Shown: positions 27,436 to 36,815, counted from the first letter of the stretch. The stretch: DNA of 64,000 nucleotides from Glutamicibacter sp. JL.03c (GCF_025854375.1 NZ_CP107575.1:2108001-2172000), one strand, 5' to 3'. Numbers and translations: made by a program. Notes: generated by a model from the letters alone, not told the origin.

Positions 27436-28188
27436 ATGGCCAAAAACTCCGACAACGACGCTGCCGCGCAACCAAAGCGCGGTTTGTTTTCGCGTAAACC
27501 AAAAGCTGAGAAGAAGAACAAAGAACCAGGTCGACTGAAGCAAATCGGCCAAGTCTTCCAGATGACGCGCCGCAACGACCCTATGGTCGTTTGGTGGATG
27601 GCACTGGCAGCCTTGGCGGTAATCGCAGTCGGCTTGGTCATTGGCATCTTGATCAACAACTGGATCACCATGTTGATCATTTCCATTCCGCTAGCTCTTC
27701 TTGCGGCGATGTTCATCATGTCCCGCCGCGCAGAAAAAGCGGCCTTCTCTCAGCTAGAAGGACGCCCAGGCGCTGCAGGCGCTGCCATGAGCGTCTTGCG
27801 TCGCGGATGGATCCTCAAGCAGGAGCCTGTCGCGTATAACCGTCACCAGGATTTGGTATTCCTTGCTATCGGCCGTCCAGGCGTCGTTCTGGTCACCGAA
27901 GGACCTAAGTCACGAGTTCGTGAACTGGTCACCTCCGAGCGCAAGCGCATTGCGCGTGTTCTTCCGAACGTTCCTGTTCATGTCATCAACGCCGGTCAGG
28001 ACGAGGACCAGACCAGCTTGGTAGATGTAAGCAAGGAAATGAAGAAGCTTCCTAAGTCCATTACCAAGCTCGAAGTCAGCGCTATCGACAAGCGCTTGAG
28101 CACGCTGACCGCAAACCGCCTGCCAATCCCTAAGGGAGTAGACCCGAACCGCGTTCGGCCTAACCGCCGCGCTACCCGCGGACGCTAG
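27436..28188 (+). CDS. DUF4191 membrane protein
   Basis: A conserved actinobacterial protein (250 aa), encoded after lipA in many genomes. A basic N-terminal tail (residues 1-50) precedes two membrane helices (about 55-78 and 80-98) and a cytosolic C-terminal domain with RGWILKQEPVAYNRHQDLVFLAIGRPGVVLVTEGP. The C-terminus is Arg-rich. Function is unknown. Position next to lipA is conserved in M. tuberculosis (Rv2219), which suggests but does not prove a link to lipoate or membrane metabolism. Confidence 0.85.
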   Translation: MAKNSDNDAAAQPKRGLFSRKPKAEKKNKEPGRLKQIGQVFQMTRRNDPMVVWWMALAALAVIAVGLVIGILINNWITMLIISIPLALLAAMFIMSRRAEKAAFSQLEGRPGAAGAAMSVLRRGWILKQEPVAYNRHQDLVFLAIGRPGVVLVTEGPKSRVRELVTSERKRIARVLPNVPVHVINAGQDEDQTSLVDVSKEMKKLPKSITKLEVSAIDKRLSTLTANRLPIPKGVDPNRVRPNRRATRGR

Positions 28189-28200
28189 GAACTCAGATAC

Positions 28201-28238
28201 GAAGAAGCCGCAACAGGATTTCCTGTTGCGGCTTCTTC
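28201..28238. terminator. Bidirectional terminator between DUF4191 and RDD genes
   Basis: A perfect 18-bp inverted repeat (28201-28218 with 28221-28238) lies between convergent genes. Confidence 0.85.
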
Positions 28239-28258
28239 GTTGTCCTGAAATTGCTGCA

Positions 28259-28696
28259 TTATTTGATGTTCACCAGAATGGCCTTGGGCAGCCGGTCATG
28301 AAGTCCACGCTGATCCTTGTCGGTGATGAAAACAGGAATCGCCAAGCAAAGTAGCAGCGAACGGACAAGCCCTTGCAACGGCTTCACTGCAGTGCCGTCC
28401 ATGGATTGGACCTGCAGGCCGAAGGTTCGGTGCCCGATGGTGTGACCGGTGAAACCCACGCCGATGATCTGGCCTAGGCAGAATAGCAAGAGTGTCGCCA
28501 AGTCGTTCAGGTTAAAAAGCCACCAGCTGAGCAACATTGACAGTCCCCAGTCGATGCAGAGCGCGCCGATCCTGCGAGGGAAACGCCCTATGGAGCCAGG
28601 GCCCTTCTCCGGTCGCCCTAGGTCCTGTCCAGGCCATTCCTGCGAGTTATGCTGTGGCGGGCCTTCAAGCCACGAACTAAAGTCTTTTCTTTCCAC
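28259..28696 (-). CDS. RDD family membrane protein
   Basis: A 145-aa membrane protein of the RDD family. The conserved RRIGALCIDWGLS (near 40), in which the basic residue and Asp mark the family, is followed by three hydrophobic segments and GHTIGHRTFGLQVQ. The end contains the conserved D-K-x-x-R-G-x-H-D motif. Function in this setting is unknown; some RDD proteins move ions. It starts with GTG with TAGACT 6 nt upstream (28703-28708) and no ribosome-binding site, so it is probably leaderless. It is divergent from glnA1. The homologue lies at the same place in M. tuberculosis. Confidence 0.85.
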   Translation of the reverse strand: MERKDFSSWLEGPPQHNSQEWPGQDLGRPEKGPGSIGRFPRRIGALCIDWGLSMLLSWWLFNLNDLATLLLFCLGQIIGVGFTGHTIGHRTFGLQVQSMDGTAVKPLQGLVRSLLLCLAIPVFITDKDQRGLHDRLPKAILVNIK

Positions 28697-28837
28697 GGTT
28701 CCAGTCTATCGATGGTTTCTGTGCATGCTCGGGGTCGATAATTTCCTCCGCTTTAGGCCGCTAAGATTCCAAGTCAGTTTGTTACGAACTGCATCGTCGC
28801 AGATCAGCGGGATAGGACATGCCCGAGCATCACTTCT

Positions 28838-28875
28838 GTAACAGGTTGGAAACAATAGAGACACCATTCAGAAAC
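28838..28875 (+). promoter_or_regulatory. Double GlnR-type box upstream of glnA1
   Basis: The sequence reads GTAAC-n6-GAAAC-n6-GACAC-n6-GAAAC (28838-28842, 28849-28853, 28860-28864, 28871-28875). This matches the actinobacterial GlnR consensus gTnAC-n6-GaAAC in tandem, with one mismatch. A TATACG -10 candidate (28893-28898) follows, placing the site near position -50, fit for activation under nitrogen limitation. The glnR gene is not in this window. Confidence 0.65.
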
Positions 28876-28979
28876 GGATAGTGGGTAAGCTCTATACGTA
28901 AGCAAGGGAACCAGATGGGACATTCCTTCTGATCGTTCTGTTTACCAATTCTCATACCTCACCAGGGAGTCACCTGCAC

Positions 28980-30404
28980 ATGTTTACCAGTCCAGAAGAA
29001 GTCTTGGCATATATTGCCGAAGAGGACATCAAGTTCGTCGACATCCGTTTCACCGACCTTCCAGGCGTCCAGCAGCACTTCAACGTGCCAGCCAAGTCTG
29101 TCGATGCCGACTTCTTCGTGAACGGCCAGCTCTTTGATGGTTCTTCCATTCGCGGCTTCGCTGGCATCTCTGAATCAGACATGCAGTTGATCCCAGATGT
29201 CACCACCGGGTTCATCGATCCTTTCCGCATCGAAAAGACCCTGGCATTCAACTTCTCGATCATCAACCCACGTACCGGTGAGCCTTACCACCGCGACCCA
29301 CGTGGCGTTGCAGAGCGTGCCGAGGCTTACCTCGAGTCCACCGGAATCGCAGACACCGCATTCTTCGCTCCCGAAGCAGAATTCTTCATCTTCGAGGACG
29401 TTCGCTACGAGTCCAAGCCAGAAGGCGCGTTCTACAAGATCGACTCGGACGAAGCTCCTTGGAACACCGGCCGCAAGGAAGAAGGTGGCAACCAGGGTTA
29501 CAAGACCGCTTTCAAGGGCGGCTACTTCCCAGTTGCCCCGACCGACAAGCAGGCTGACCTGCGCGACGCCATCTGCGTCGAGCTGGACAAGGCTGGCCTT
29601 GAGGTCGAACGCAGCCACCACGAAGTCGGTGCTGCTGGCCAGGCTGAAATCAACTACAAGTTCAACACCATGGTTCACGCTGCTGACGAGCTGATGCTCT
29701 TCAAGTACGTCGTGAAGAACGTGGCAGACGCTTGGGGCAAGTCGGCCACCTTCATGCCAAAGCCAGTCTTCGGCGACAACGGTTCGGGCATGCACGTGCA
29801 CCAGTCGCTGTGGAACGGTGGCGAGCCACTGTTCTACGACGAAAAGGGCTACGCTGGCCTGTCGGACACCGCTCGCTGGTACATCGGCGGTCTGCTGAAG
29901 CACGCTTCGGCTGTTCTGGCGTTCACCAACCCAACCGTGAACTCCTACCGTCGACTGGTCAAGGGCTTCGAAGCTCCAGTGAACATGGTCTACTCGCAGG
30001 GTAACCGCTCGGCTGGTATCCGTATCCCAATCACCGGCTCGAACCCTAAGGCCAAGCGCATCGAGTTCCGCGCACCAGATGGCTCCTCGAACCCATACCT
30101 GGCATTCGCAGCTCAGCTGATGGCTGGCCTGGACGGCATCAAGAACCGCATCGAGCCAGCAGAGCCAATTGACAAGGACCTCTACGAGCTTCCTGCCGAA
30201 GAGGCCAAGGACATCCAGCGTGCTCCTGAGAGCCTGGAAGAGGCCCTGAAGGCTCTGGAAGCCGACCACGACTTCCTGCTCGAAGGCGGCGTCTTCACCG
30301 AGGACTTGGTCCAGACCTGGATCGAGTACAAGCGTGAAAACGAAATCAAGCCACTGAGCCTGCGTCCGAACCCATACGAGTTCGACTTGTACTACGGCTG
30401 CTAA
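28980..30404 (+). CDS. glnA: Glutamine synthetase type I (GlnA1)
   Basis: Makes glutamine from glutamate, ammonia and ATP as a cytosolic dodecamer. The 474-aa protein has the beta-grasp N-domain with FDGSSIRGF, the catalytic [10 protein letters not shown] and the NRSAGIRIP motif. Tyr402, in [10 protein letters not shown], is the adenylylation site, so this is the regulated GSI-beta enzyme and the target of GlnE (31404-34430). GGGAG precedes the ATG. A double GlnR-type site lies about 105-140 bp upstream of the start. Codon use is strongly biased, as in highly expressed genes. Confidence 0.97.
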   Translation: MFTSPEEVLAYIAEEDIKFVDIRFTDLPGVQQHFNVPAKSVDADFFVNGQLFDGSSIRGFAGISESDMQLIPDVTTGFIDPFRIEKTLAFNFSIINPRTGEPYHRDPRGVAERAEAYLESTGIADTAFFAPEAEFFIFEDVRYESKPEGAFYKIDSDEAPWNTGRKEEGGNQGYKTAFKGGYFPVAPTDKQADLRDAICVELDKAGLEVERSHHEVGAAGQAEINYKFNTMVHAADELMLFKYVVKNVADAWGKSATFMPKPVFGDNGSGMHVHQSLWNGGEPLFYDEKGYAGLSDTARWYIGGLLKHASAVLAFTNPTVNSYRRLVKGFEAPVNMVYSQGNRSAGIRIPITGSNPKAKRIEFRAPDGSSNPYLAFAAQLMAGLDGIKNRIEPAEPIDKDLYELPAEEAKDIQRAPESLEEALKALEADHDFLLEGGVFTEDLVQTWIEYKRENEIKPLSLRPNPYEFDLYYGC

Positions 30405-30438
30405 TTCTGATCCTGCGGTTTCCGCGGATTAGATAGTC

Positions 30439-30480
30439 AAAAGCTGGGCCTCACCTTTTTTGGTGAGGCCCAGCTTTTTA
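30439..30480 (+). terminator. Terminator of glnA1
   Basis: A 17-bp stem (30439-30455 with 30462-30478) with T-rich loop and TTTTTA tail. Confidence 0.9.
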
Positions 30481-30484
30481 TTGT

Positions 30485-30496
30485 TAGGCTACGGCT
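30485..30496 (+). promoter_or_regulatory. -10 element, leaderless start candidate
   Basis: TAGGCT at 30485-30490 is 6 nt before the ATG at 30497, right after the glnA terminator. No Shine-Dalgarno sequence is seen. Confidence 0.5.
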
Positions 30497-30868
30497 ATGG
30501 ATACTTCCCAGTGGATCAGCGTGCAGCGCGACGATGGAGAAACCGTCGGCTACCTGGAACCGCTCACCGTTGACTACGACATCGTCCAGCCGCGCAGCAT
30601 CCTCGGGCATGCCGTATCTGGTCCGTGCGATTACTCCGAGGGCGAGGAGCTGATCCAAGATCGGGGAATCGGCGAGTTGATGTTGCCATGGATTCTTGAT
30701 GGCCATGCGGCAGGCCGCGCACAGGAGTTATCGATTATCGAGCTCTCTGCTCAGGGAATTGTTCTGGGCAATGCCCTGCATGCGAAGGCCTTGGCCCCAA
30801 CTGATCCGATCGTGCTTCCGTGGCCCGATGTTGACGGCCGGCTGAAACCTGCTGAACGACCAACCTGA
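30497..30868 (+). CDS. Hypothetical protein (123 aa)
   Basis: I do not recognise a family. The protein is acidic and soluble, with no signal peptide or membrane helix. It has a beta-rich look (WISVQRDDGETVGYLEPL; LSIIELSAQGIVLGN) and a C-terminal DPIVLPWPDVDGRLKP. The start has a clear -10 hexamer 6 nt upstream, and its codon bias matches the genome, so I take it as real. It is convergent with the DUF1990 gene. The opposite-strand frame here is not protein-like. Confidence 0.7.
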   Translation: MDTSQWISVQRDDGETVGYLEPLTVDYDIVQPRSILGHAVSGPCDYSEGEELIQDRGIGELMLPWILDGHAAGRAQELSIIELSAQGIVLGNALHAKALAPTDPIVLPWPDVDGRLKPAERPT

Positions 30869-30905
30869 AACAGCCACCGGCATCAACAAGAACGGAACAA
30901 GCTGC

Positions 30906-31397
30906 TTACGACCTGTTTGCAAGCAATGCCCTGCCATAGCGCCAGCGGGTGAATGCCTGGGCCACCAGCAACAGCGGAAAGGCGACCCGCCAGCAGGCCC
31001 GATCCGAGGGTGCCGTCAAAGAACGGATTTCCAGGAAGACCTCCTGGCCCTGACGGGTCAGGATAAAGGCTTCTTCTCCCCTGACCGGATGGCCAGGACG
31101 GGTCCGGTAGGCGAATCCCGCACGATTTGCACTCTGCAGGGTATCCACAACTTCAATGGGCTCGTCAATCGCAATTGGGCCCAGCACCGCTTGCAATCGC
31201 GGTCGGTCCCCGATTTGCACTCGTTCGAGAGGTTCGACAACGAAGCCACTGCGAGTTTTGATCCGCCAGGTCAGCAGCGCCTCGGTGGCCTCATGCCACA
31301 GGGCATCACCGGATCCCAGAAGCCGTCGTCGCTGCCAGATCCGATGCCCGGTAGCCTCTGGCGCCCAGTGTGCCACCCTCAGCTGTGTCAGCGTCAT
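30906..31397 (-). CDS. DUF1990 family protein
   Basis: A 163-aa protein of the DUF1990 family. The signature is seen in LLGSGDALWHEATEALLTW (near 27-45), AFAYGTLPGHP-like GFAYRTRPGHPVRGEEAF (near 94-111) and VFLEIRSLTAPS. It ends with a hydrophobic/basic stretch. The fold may belong to the START/SRPBCC-like ligand-binding group, but the function is unknown. It starts 6 nt after the glnE stop codon and so is the third gene of the glnA2-glnE unit. Confidence 0.82.
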   Translation of the reverse strand: MTLTQLRVAHWAPEATGHRIWQRRRLLGSGDALWHEATEALLTWRIKTRSGFVVEPLERVQIGDRPRLQAVLGPIAIDEPIEVVDTLQSANRAGFAYRTRPGHPVRGEEAFILTRQGQEVFLEIRSLTAPSDRACWRVAFPLLLVAQAFTRWRYGRALLANRS

Positions 31398-31403
31398 CGG
31401 GTG

Positions 31404-34400
31404 CTAGTCTTCGAATCCATAAAAGAGTTGTTCGAAGATGCTCCTTGCGTGCCGCGTCGCGCGCAGATAGTCCTCTTCAAGCTCGGCACCATAGCGCGGC
31501 TCATAGCCGCACCATCTGGCTACCGCCTCCATATCCCTTGACGAGCTGGGCAGGACATCACTGGATCGGCCTGAGGTGATGATCTCAGCACTTCGAATAC
31601 GTGTTGCCAATCGCCAGGCTATGGCGAGCTGCTCGCTGTCATCGTGCGTGATGAACTCCAGCTTCGCCAGCTCTTCAAGTGCCGTCAGCGTAGATGTGGT
31701 TCGCAGCGATTCGTGCTTCCAGGCGTATTGCAATTGATAGAACTGCACCAGCCATTCGATGTCGGACAGTGATCCGCGGCCCAGCTTCAAGTGGCGGTTC
31801 GGGTCGGCGCCACGAGGAAGGCGTTCGGATTCCACGCGTGCCTTGATTTTGCGGATATCGCGAATCTCGTTCTCATCCAGCCCCTTGCCGTAGCGCACGG
31901 GCTTGATCAGCTCGATGAAATCTTCGGCCAGCGAAGCGTCGCCGGCGAAAGGACGAGCACGCTGCAATGCTTGCCGTTCCCAGACTTCCGCCCACCGCTC
32001 GTAGTAGCTGGCGTAGGCATCGATAGAACGCACCAGTATGCCTTGGCGGCCTTCCGGGCGAAGATCCGAATCGACTTTAAGCTTCACTTCTGCCGGGATC
32101 GCCGGCTTGAGCGGCTTCGATGTCCAGGAGACAAGGTCAGTTACTACACGGAGGGCTTGTTCCTGGGCGTCCTGGGCGTCGGCACCAGGCAACGGACGCT
32201 GGATGAACAAGACGTCGGCATCGGAACCATACCCGATTTCCTGGCCGCCCTGGCGCCCCATGGCGATCACCGAAATGACAGCGTGCTCGCCATGCTTTTG
32301 GCGGTCTGCTGTGAGCAGCACCTGGAGAACACCGTCAATCATCGCGCCGTCAATATTCGACAGCGCCTTGCCCACCTCATCAACGGTGAGCAATCCAGCC
32401 CCATCGGCTAAGGCTACGCGCAGGAATTCGCGGCGACGCACCATGCGGATCATCCGGATAGCGCTCTCGGGCTGCTTAGTGCGGTGGATGATCGACAAAT
32501 TTTGCTGCAGCAGGCTTTCAAGGCTCTGCGGCATCAACGATGAGTCCGAGCCCAGCCACGCGGCGGCAGCTGGCTCATTGGCCAGCAGATCGGTCAGGAA
32601 TCGGGTATTGGAGAGCAAATGGCTCAAACGCTCGGCAGCGGCATTCGTATCCCGAAGCATGCCCAGGAACCAATGGGATTTTCCCAGCGCTTCGCTGAGC
32701 CGGCGGAAGCCCAGCAGGCCCGCATCAGGATCAACGCCGCGGGCGAACCAGTCCAGCAGTACCGGAAGAAGCTGGCGCTGCAACGATGACCTGCGCGAGA
32801 CTCCCCCGGTGAGCGCTTCAATGTGGCGCATGGCAGCCTTGGGATCCAAATATCCCAGGGCTCGAAGGCGGGCCTGCGCTGATTCGGCGGTGAGCCTGAC
32901 GTCGTCTGCTGAAAGGTTGGAGCTGCTCACTAGCAGCGGACGGTAGAAAATGCGTTCGTGCAGCGAACGCACCATGCGCTTGGTCTCATTCCAGCGCCGC
33001 ATGAGCTTCTCTGGGCTGGTGGGCTGCAGGTCGCCTGCCCCGCGGATCGATCGCGCAAGTACCCGCTGTGCGCTTTCCGCCCGTGGCATGAGGTGGGTTC
33101 TGCGTAGCTGGTTGAGCTGGATTCGATGTTCCAGAAGCCGCAGGAAGCGGTAGGAATCATCAAAATTCGTCGCATCTTCACGGCCGATATAACCAATGTT
33201 GCTCATGGCTTGGATTGCCAGCGTGGTTGTCGGGATCTGGATGTCTGGGTCTACCCGCCCGTGGACCAGCTGGAGCAGCTGGACAGTGAATTCGACATCG
33301 CGCAACCCGCCCGGACCGAGCTTGATCTGCCATGCGACATCGTCCTTGTCGATGTTGTCACTGACCCGTCGTCGCATCGCCTGTACGGATTCAACAAAAC
33401 CGTCGCGCTCGGAGCTTGACCAGACCATGGGCGAGACCATGCGTTCATAGGAACGCCCCAGATCGGTGTCCCCCGCGATGCATCGCGCTTTGAGCAACGC
33501 CTGGAACTCCCACGAGTGGGCCCAGCGCCGATAATAGGCTTCGTGGGAGGACAGCGTTCGAGTCAGGGCCCCATCCTTGCCTTCGGGACGCAGGTTCGCA
33601 TCGACTTCCCACAGCATGGGTTCGGGACCCGGGACCATCAGGGCGCGGGCGGTGTTGCCGCAGATCACGGTTGCAATAGCCGCCGCAAGGTCCTCTTCGA
33701 TGCCCGGAGCGGAGCCATGAACGTAGATAACGTCCACGTCGGAGATGTAGTTCAGTTCTCGGGCACCGCATTTGCCCATGCCGATAATCGCGATCTTTAC
33801 GCAGTCTACGTCTTGGGCATTGTATTGTTCAGCGGCTTCGGCACGCGCAATAGCTAGTGCGCCTTCCAGGGCCGCGCCTGCCATATCAGCCAGCTCAGCG
33901 GCCACATTTGGCAAGATCCGCTGGGGATTGCCAGAGCCCAGATCGCGGTGGGCCAGAGACAGCAAGGCCATTCGGTAGCTTGTGCGCAGCCGTTGCCGTG
34001 CCTCAGCCCCGGTGACCGATGAAACCCAGTGTCCGCCGTCGGTGCGCTCGGCATCAATGGATTCCAGCATGCTGGCCACCAGGTGTTCGCTGGTGGCCTG
34101 AACAAATTCGGTGGGCGGTGCTGAGCGCACCGTCTCCAGGGCCATCGGGCAGCGAATGAGGAACTCACCTAGGGCCGAAGAGCTTCCCAGCAGACGAACC
34201 AGGCCTTGGCAGCTCTCCGGATCCGTGAAAATGTCGATAGCCTCAGGGTGCCGGTCCACCAGGCGCAGGGCCAGCAGCAGGGCCTGGTCCGGGTCGGGGG
34301 CATGAGCCATCTTGCTCACGATCAATTTCGGATCAATTGGGGCAAGTTCCTTGGCTTGAAGGAATTTCTTGGCCCGTTCTATGTCGCTGAAACCAGCGTT

Positions 34401-34430
34401 GATCAGTGATCGTGAGGATACGTCCGGCAT
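31404..34430 (-). CDS. glnE: Glutamine synthetase adenylyltransferase/adenylyl-removing enzyme
   Basis: The bifunctional enzyme that attaches AMP to, and removes it from, the GlnA1 tyrosine to tune glutamine synthetase to nitrogen status. The 1008-aa protein carries two nucleotidyltransferase domains, each with its Gly-Ser/Asp-x-Asp core: ELNYISDVDVIYVHG in the N-terminal half and GYGSDADVLFIQ in the C-terminal half. Each is followed by an all-helical domain. The start is the ATG at 34430 (MPDVSSRS); a longer reading would run into glnA2. It lies 53 nt after glnA2 and upstream of DUF1990. Confidence 0.95.
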   Translation of the reverse strand: MPDVSSRSLINAGFSDIERAKKFLQAKELAPIDPKLIVSKMAHAPDPDQALLLALRLVDRHPEAIDIFTDPESCQGLVRLLGSSSALGEFLIRCPMALETVRSAPPTEFVQATSEHLVASMLESIDAERTDGGHWVSSVTGAEARQRLRTSYRMALLSLAHRDLGSGNPQRILPNVAAELADMAGAALEGALAIARAEAAEQYNAQDVDCVKIAIIGMGKCGARELNYISDVDVIYVHGSAPGIEEDLAAAIATVICGNTARALMVPGPEPMLWEVDANLRPEGKDGALTRTLSSHEAYYRRWAHSWEFQALLKARCIAGDTDLGRSYERMVSPMVWSSSERDGFVESVQAMRRRVSDNIDKDDVAWQIKLGPGGLRDVEFTVQLLQLVHGRVDPDIQIPTTTLAIQAMSNIGYIGREDATNFDDSYRFLRLLEHRIQLNQLRRTHLMPRAESAQRVLARSIRGAGDLQPTSPEKLMRRWNETKRMVRSLHERIFYRPLLVSSSNLSADDVRLTAESAQARLRALGYLDPKAAMRHIEALTGGVSRRSSLQRQLLPVLLDWFARGVDPDAGLLGFRRLSEALGKSHWFLGMLRDTNAAAERLSHLLSNTRFLTDLLANEPAAAAWLGSDSSLMPQSLESLLQQNLSIIHRTKQPESAIRMIRMVRRREFLRVALADGAGLLTVDEVGKALSNIDGAMIDGVLQVLLTADRQKHGEHAVISVIAMGRQGGQEIGYGSDADVLFIQRPLPGADAQDAQEQALRVVTDLVSWTSKPLKPAIPAEVKLKVDSDLRPEGRQGILVRSIDAYASYYERWAEVWERQALQRARPFAGDASLAEDFIELIKPVRYGKGLDENEIRDIRKIKARVESERLPRGADPNRHLKLGRGSLSDIEWLVQFYQLQYAWKHESLRTTSTLTALEELAKLEFITHDDSEQLAIAWRLATRIRSAEIITSGRSSDVLPSSSRDMEAVARWCGYEPRYGAELEEDYLRATRHARSIFEQLFYGFED

Positions 34431-34483
34431 GGTGTTTCTTATCTCTCCCACGAGTCGCCGCGTGCAAGCACACGGCGACATTT

Positions 34484-35824
34484 CTAGAGGATACTTAGAT
34501 TCTTATTCAGTTCGTAGGGAGTAACCACCTGGCGGTATTCTTCCCATTCGGCCTTCTTGTTCGAGATGAAAGAATTGAAGACCTGCTCGCCGAGGACCTC
34601 GGCCATGAATTCAGACTCTTCCATCACGCGCAGCGCGTCGTGCAGGCTGCCAGGCAGCGGCACATGGCCCGATGCCCGGCGCTCAGCGGTGGAGAGGTTC
34701 CATACATCGTCCTCGGTTGGATCTTCGAGCTCGTAGCCTTCACGGATGCCCTTGAGACCGGCGCCCAGAAGGCAGGCGTAGGCCAAGTACGGGTTGGCCG
34801 CGGAGTCGATACCGCGGTACTCGACGCGAGCGCTTTGGCCCTTGCCCGGCTTGTACAGCGGAACACGCAGCAAGGCAGAGCGGTTGTTGTGGCCCCATGA
34901 ACGGTGGCTTGGCGCTTCTCCCCCGCCCCACAAACGCTTGTATGAGTTCACGTACTGGTTGGTGACTGCTGTCATCTCCGGCGCGTGGTGCAAGATGCCG
35001 GCAATGAATGAGCGGGCAACGTCGGAGAGCTGGTATTCGCGGCCGGCCTCGAAGAAGGCATTGCTGTCGCCTTCGAAAAGCGAGAAGTGTGTATGCATGC
35101 CACTGCCTGGATGCTCCGAGAAAGGCTTCGGCATGAAGGTGGCATGGATTCCCTTCTGCATTGCCATTTCCTTGATGACAGTGCGGAAGGTCATGATGTT
35201 ATCGGCGGTCTGCAAGGCATCCGCGTAGCGCAGGTCGATCTCGTTCTGGCCTGGGCCGGTTTCGTGGTGGGAGAACTCCACCGAGATGCCCAGTGCTTCC
35301 AAGGTCGTCACGGAAGCGCGACGGAAGTCCTGCCCTACGCCGTCGGGCACATGGTCGAAGTATCCACCGGTGTCGATCGGGCGTGGTCGACCGTTGGCGT
35401 CAAGCTCAGCCGATTCCAGGAGGTAGAACTCGATTTCTGGATGGGTGTAGCAGGTAAAGCCCATATCGGAGGCTTCGCCAAGCTGGCGCTTGAGTACTTG
35501 ACGAGGGTCAGCATTGGATGGCTGCCCTTCCGGGGTCAGGATGTCGCAGAACATGCGCGAGGTCGGTTCAACCTCACCTCGCCATGGCAAAATCTGGAAA
35601 GTGGATGGATCTGGCTGAAGCAACATGTCAGACTCGGAAATCCGGGAGAGTCCGTCAATGGACGAACCATCGAAGCCCAGACCCTCTTCAAAGGCATCTT
35701 CAACTTCAGCAGGAGCCAACGCCACGGATTTCAGCGAACCAACGACGTCGGTAAACCACATTCGCACAAACCGAACGTCACGTTCTTCAATGGTGCGCAG
35801 CACAAATTCCTGCTGACGATCCAT
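34484..35824 (-). CDS. glnA2: Glutamine synthetase type I paralogue (GlnA2)
   Basis: A 446-aa GSI-type glutamine synthetase of the actinobacterial GlnA2 class. Catalytic motifs are present: FDGSSIDG, HETGPGQNEIDLRYADAL, PGSGMHTHFS and NNRSALLRVP. The adenylylation Tyr of GlnA1 is replaced here (DDVWNLS), so GlnE is not expected to modify it. Homologues in M. tuberculosis and Streptomyces are non-essential, and some act on other amines. It is the first gene of a glnA2-glnE-DUF1990 unit, with TATAGT (35899-35894) as its likely -10. It is divergent from panB. Confidence 0.94.
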   Translation of the reverse strand: MDRQQEFVLRTIEERDVRFVRMWFTDVVGSLKSVALAPAEVEDAFEEGLGFDGSSIDGLSRISESDMLLQPDPSTFQILPWRGEVEPTSRMFCDILTPEGQPSNADPRQVLKRQLGEASDMGFTCYTHPEIEFYLLESAELDANGRPRPIDTGGYFDHVPDGVGQDFRRASVTTLEALGISVEFSHHETGPGQNEIDLRYADALQTADNIMTFRTVIKEMAMQKGIHATFMPKPFSEHPGSGMHTHFSLFEGDSNAFFEAGREYQLSDVARSFIAGILHHAPEMTAVTNQYVNSYKRLWGGGEAPSHRSWGHNNRSALLRVPLYKPGKGQSARVEYRGIDSAANPYLAYACLLGAGLKGIREGYELEDPTEDDVWNLSTAERRASGHVPLPGSLHDALRVMEESEFMAEVLGEQVFNSFISNKKAEWEEYRQVVTPYELNKNLSIL

Positions 35825-35947
35825 TTTCCACCACCTTTGAATTTCTAATACCGGCGCTGATCACGGCCGGTAAGAAAATTGACCTGTGGCAACACTATAT
35901 CGGTTCCTGCCGGGGCATCCAGTAAGCATCGCCCAGTTCAAGTGCGA

Positions 35948-35959
35948 TAAAGTCATTTT
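35948..35959 (+). promoter_or_regulatory. -10 element, leaderless start candidate (panB)
   Basis: TAAAGT at 35948-35953 is 6 nt before the panB ATG; no Shine-Dalgarno sequence. Confidence 0.5.
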
Positions 35960-36796
35960 ATGCCTCAACCTTACCTAGGGAATCCTGATAAAGGCCCGTC
36001 CCGCATCCGAATTCATCATCTTCAGCAGGCAAAAGACAATGGCGAAAAATTCGCGATGTTAACTGCCTATGACGTAATGATGGCCGAACTTTTCGATTCA
36101 GCGGGCATAGAGATCCTGCTGGTCGGCGATTCCGCGGCCAACACGGTGATCGGTTATGACTCGACTTTGCCGATCACGCTGGAGGAAATGATCGTCTTCA
36201 CCAAGGCCGTGGCCAATGGAGCCAAGCGGGCCATGGTGGTAGCTGATTTGCCCTTCGGAAGCTACGAGCAGTCTGCGGCTCAAGCCGTGGAGACAGCCGT
36301 ACGCCTCATGAAGGAAGGCCGCGCCCAAGCGGTAAAGATGGAAGGCAGCGCCCAATACGCTGAGCATGTTCGCGCCATGGTTCTGGCAGGCGTTCCTGTC
36401 ATCGGCCACGTCGGGTTCACGCCGCAGTCCGAGCATGCCCTCGGTGGCTTCCGGGTGCAGGGCCGCGGCGATGCATTGGATCAGATGAAAGCCGATGCGC
36501 TGGCCTTGCAGGATGCGGGGGCTTTTTGCATCCTGATGGAGATGGTTCCTAGCCCCGCTGCCGCCGAAATCGACTCAGTCTTGCGCGTTCCGACCATCGG
36601 CATCGGCGCAGGGTCCTCCACTACTGGTCAGGTATTGGTCTGGCAAGACATGCTGGGGCTAGGCGAGCGCCGTACCCCACGCTTCGTGAAGAAGTACGCT
36701 GATCTGCGCAGCGTCATTGGGCAAGCCGTTAGTGAATACCATCAGGACGTGCTCTCCGGTTCCTTCCCTTCCGAAGAATACGAATTCAAGGAATGA
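35960..36796 (+). CDS. panB: 3-methyl-2-oxobutanoate hydroxymethyltransferase
   Basis: First committed enzyme of pantothenate (and CoA) synthesis: it adds a hydroxymethyl group from methylene-tetrahydrofolate to 2-oxoisovalerate. The 278-aa protein has the metal and substrate motifs VGDSAANTVIGYDSTLPITLEEM split over residues 52-75, VADLPFGSY, VKMEGS, GHVGFTPQ and IGIGAG. Length is normal. It is monocistronic with its own terminator; the usual partner panC is not here. The glnA2-panB adjacency is shared with M. tuberculosis. Confidence 0.96.
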   Translation: MPQPYLGNPDKGPSRIRIHHLQQAKDNGEKFAMLTAYDVMMAELFDSAGIEILLVGDSAANTVIGYDSTLPITLEEMIVFTKAVANGAKRAMVVADLPFGSYEQSAAQAVETAVRLMKEGRAQAVKMEGSAQYAEHVRAMVLAGVPVIGHVGFTPQSEHALGGFRVQGRGDALDQMKADALALQDAGAFCILMEMVPSPAAAEIDSVLRVPTIGIGAGSSTTGQVLVWQDMLGLGERRTPRFVKKYADLRSVIGQAVSEYHQDVLSGSFPSEEYEFKE

Positions 36797-36815
36797 GCCC
36801 GGTGGCATAACAAAT

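Noticed and set aside
29175-30269. 364-codon minus-strand frame inside glnA1
   Set aside because: An antisense shadow of a strongly codon-biased gene; glnA1 is certain on the plus strand.
30437-30706. 89-codon minus-strand frame after glnA1
   Set aside because: It covers the glnA1 terminator and lies opposite a frame with a better start signal.
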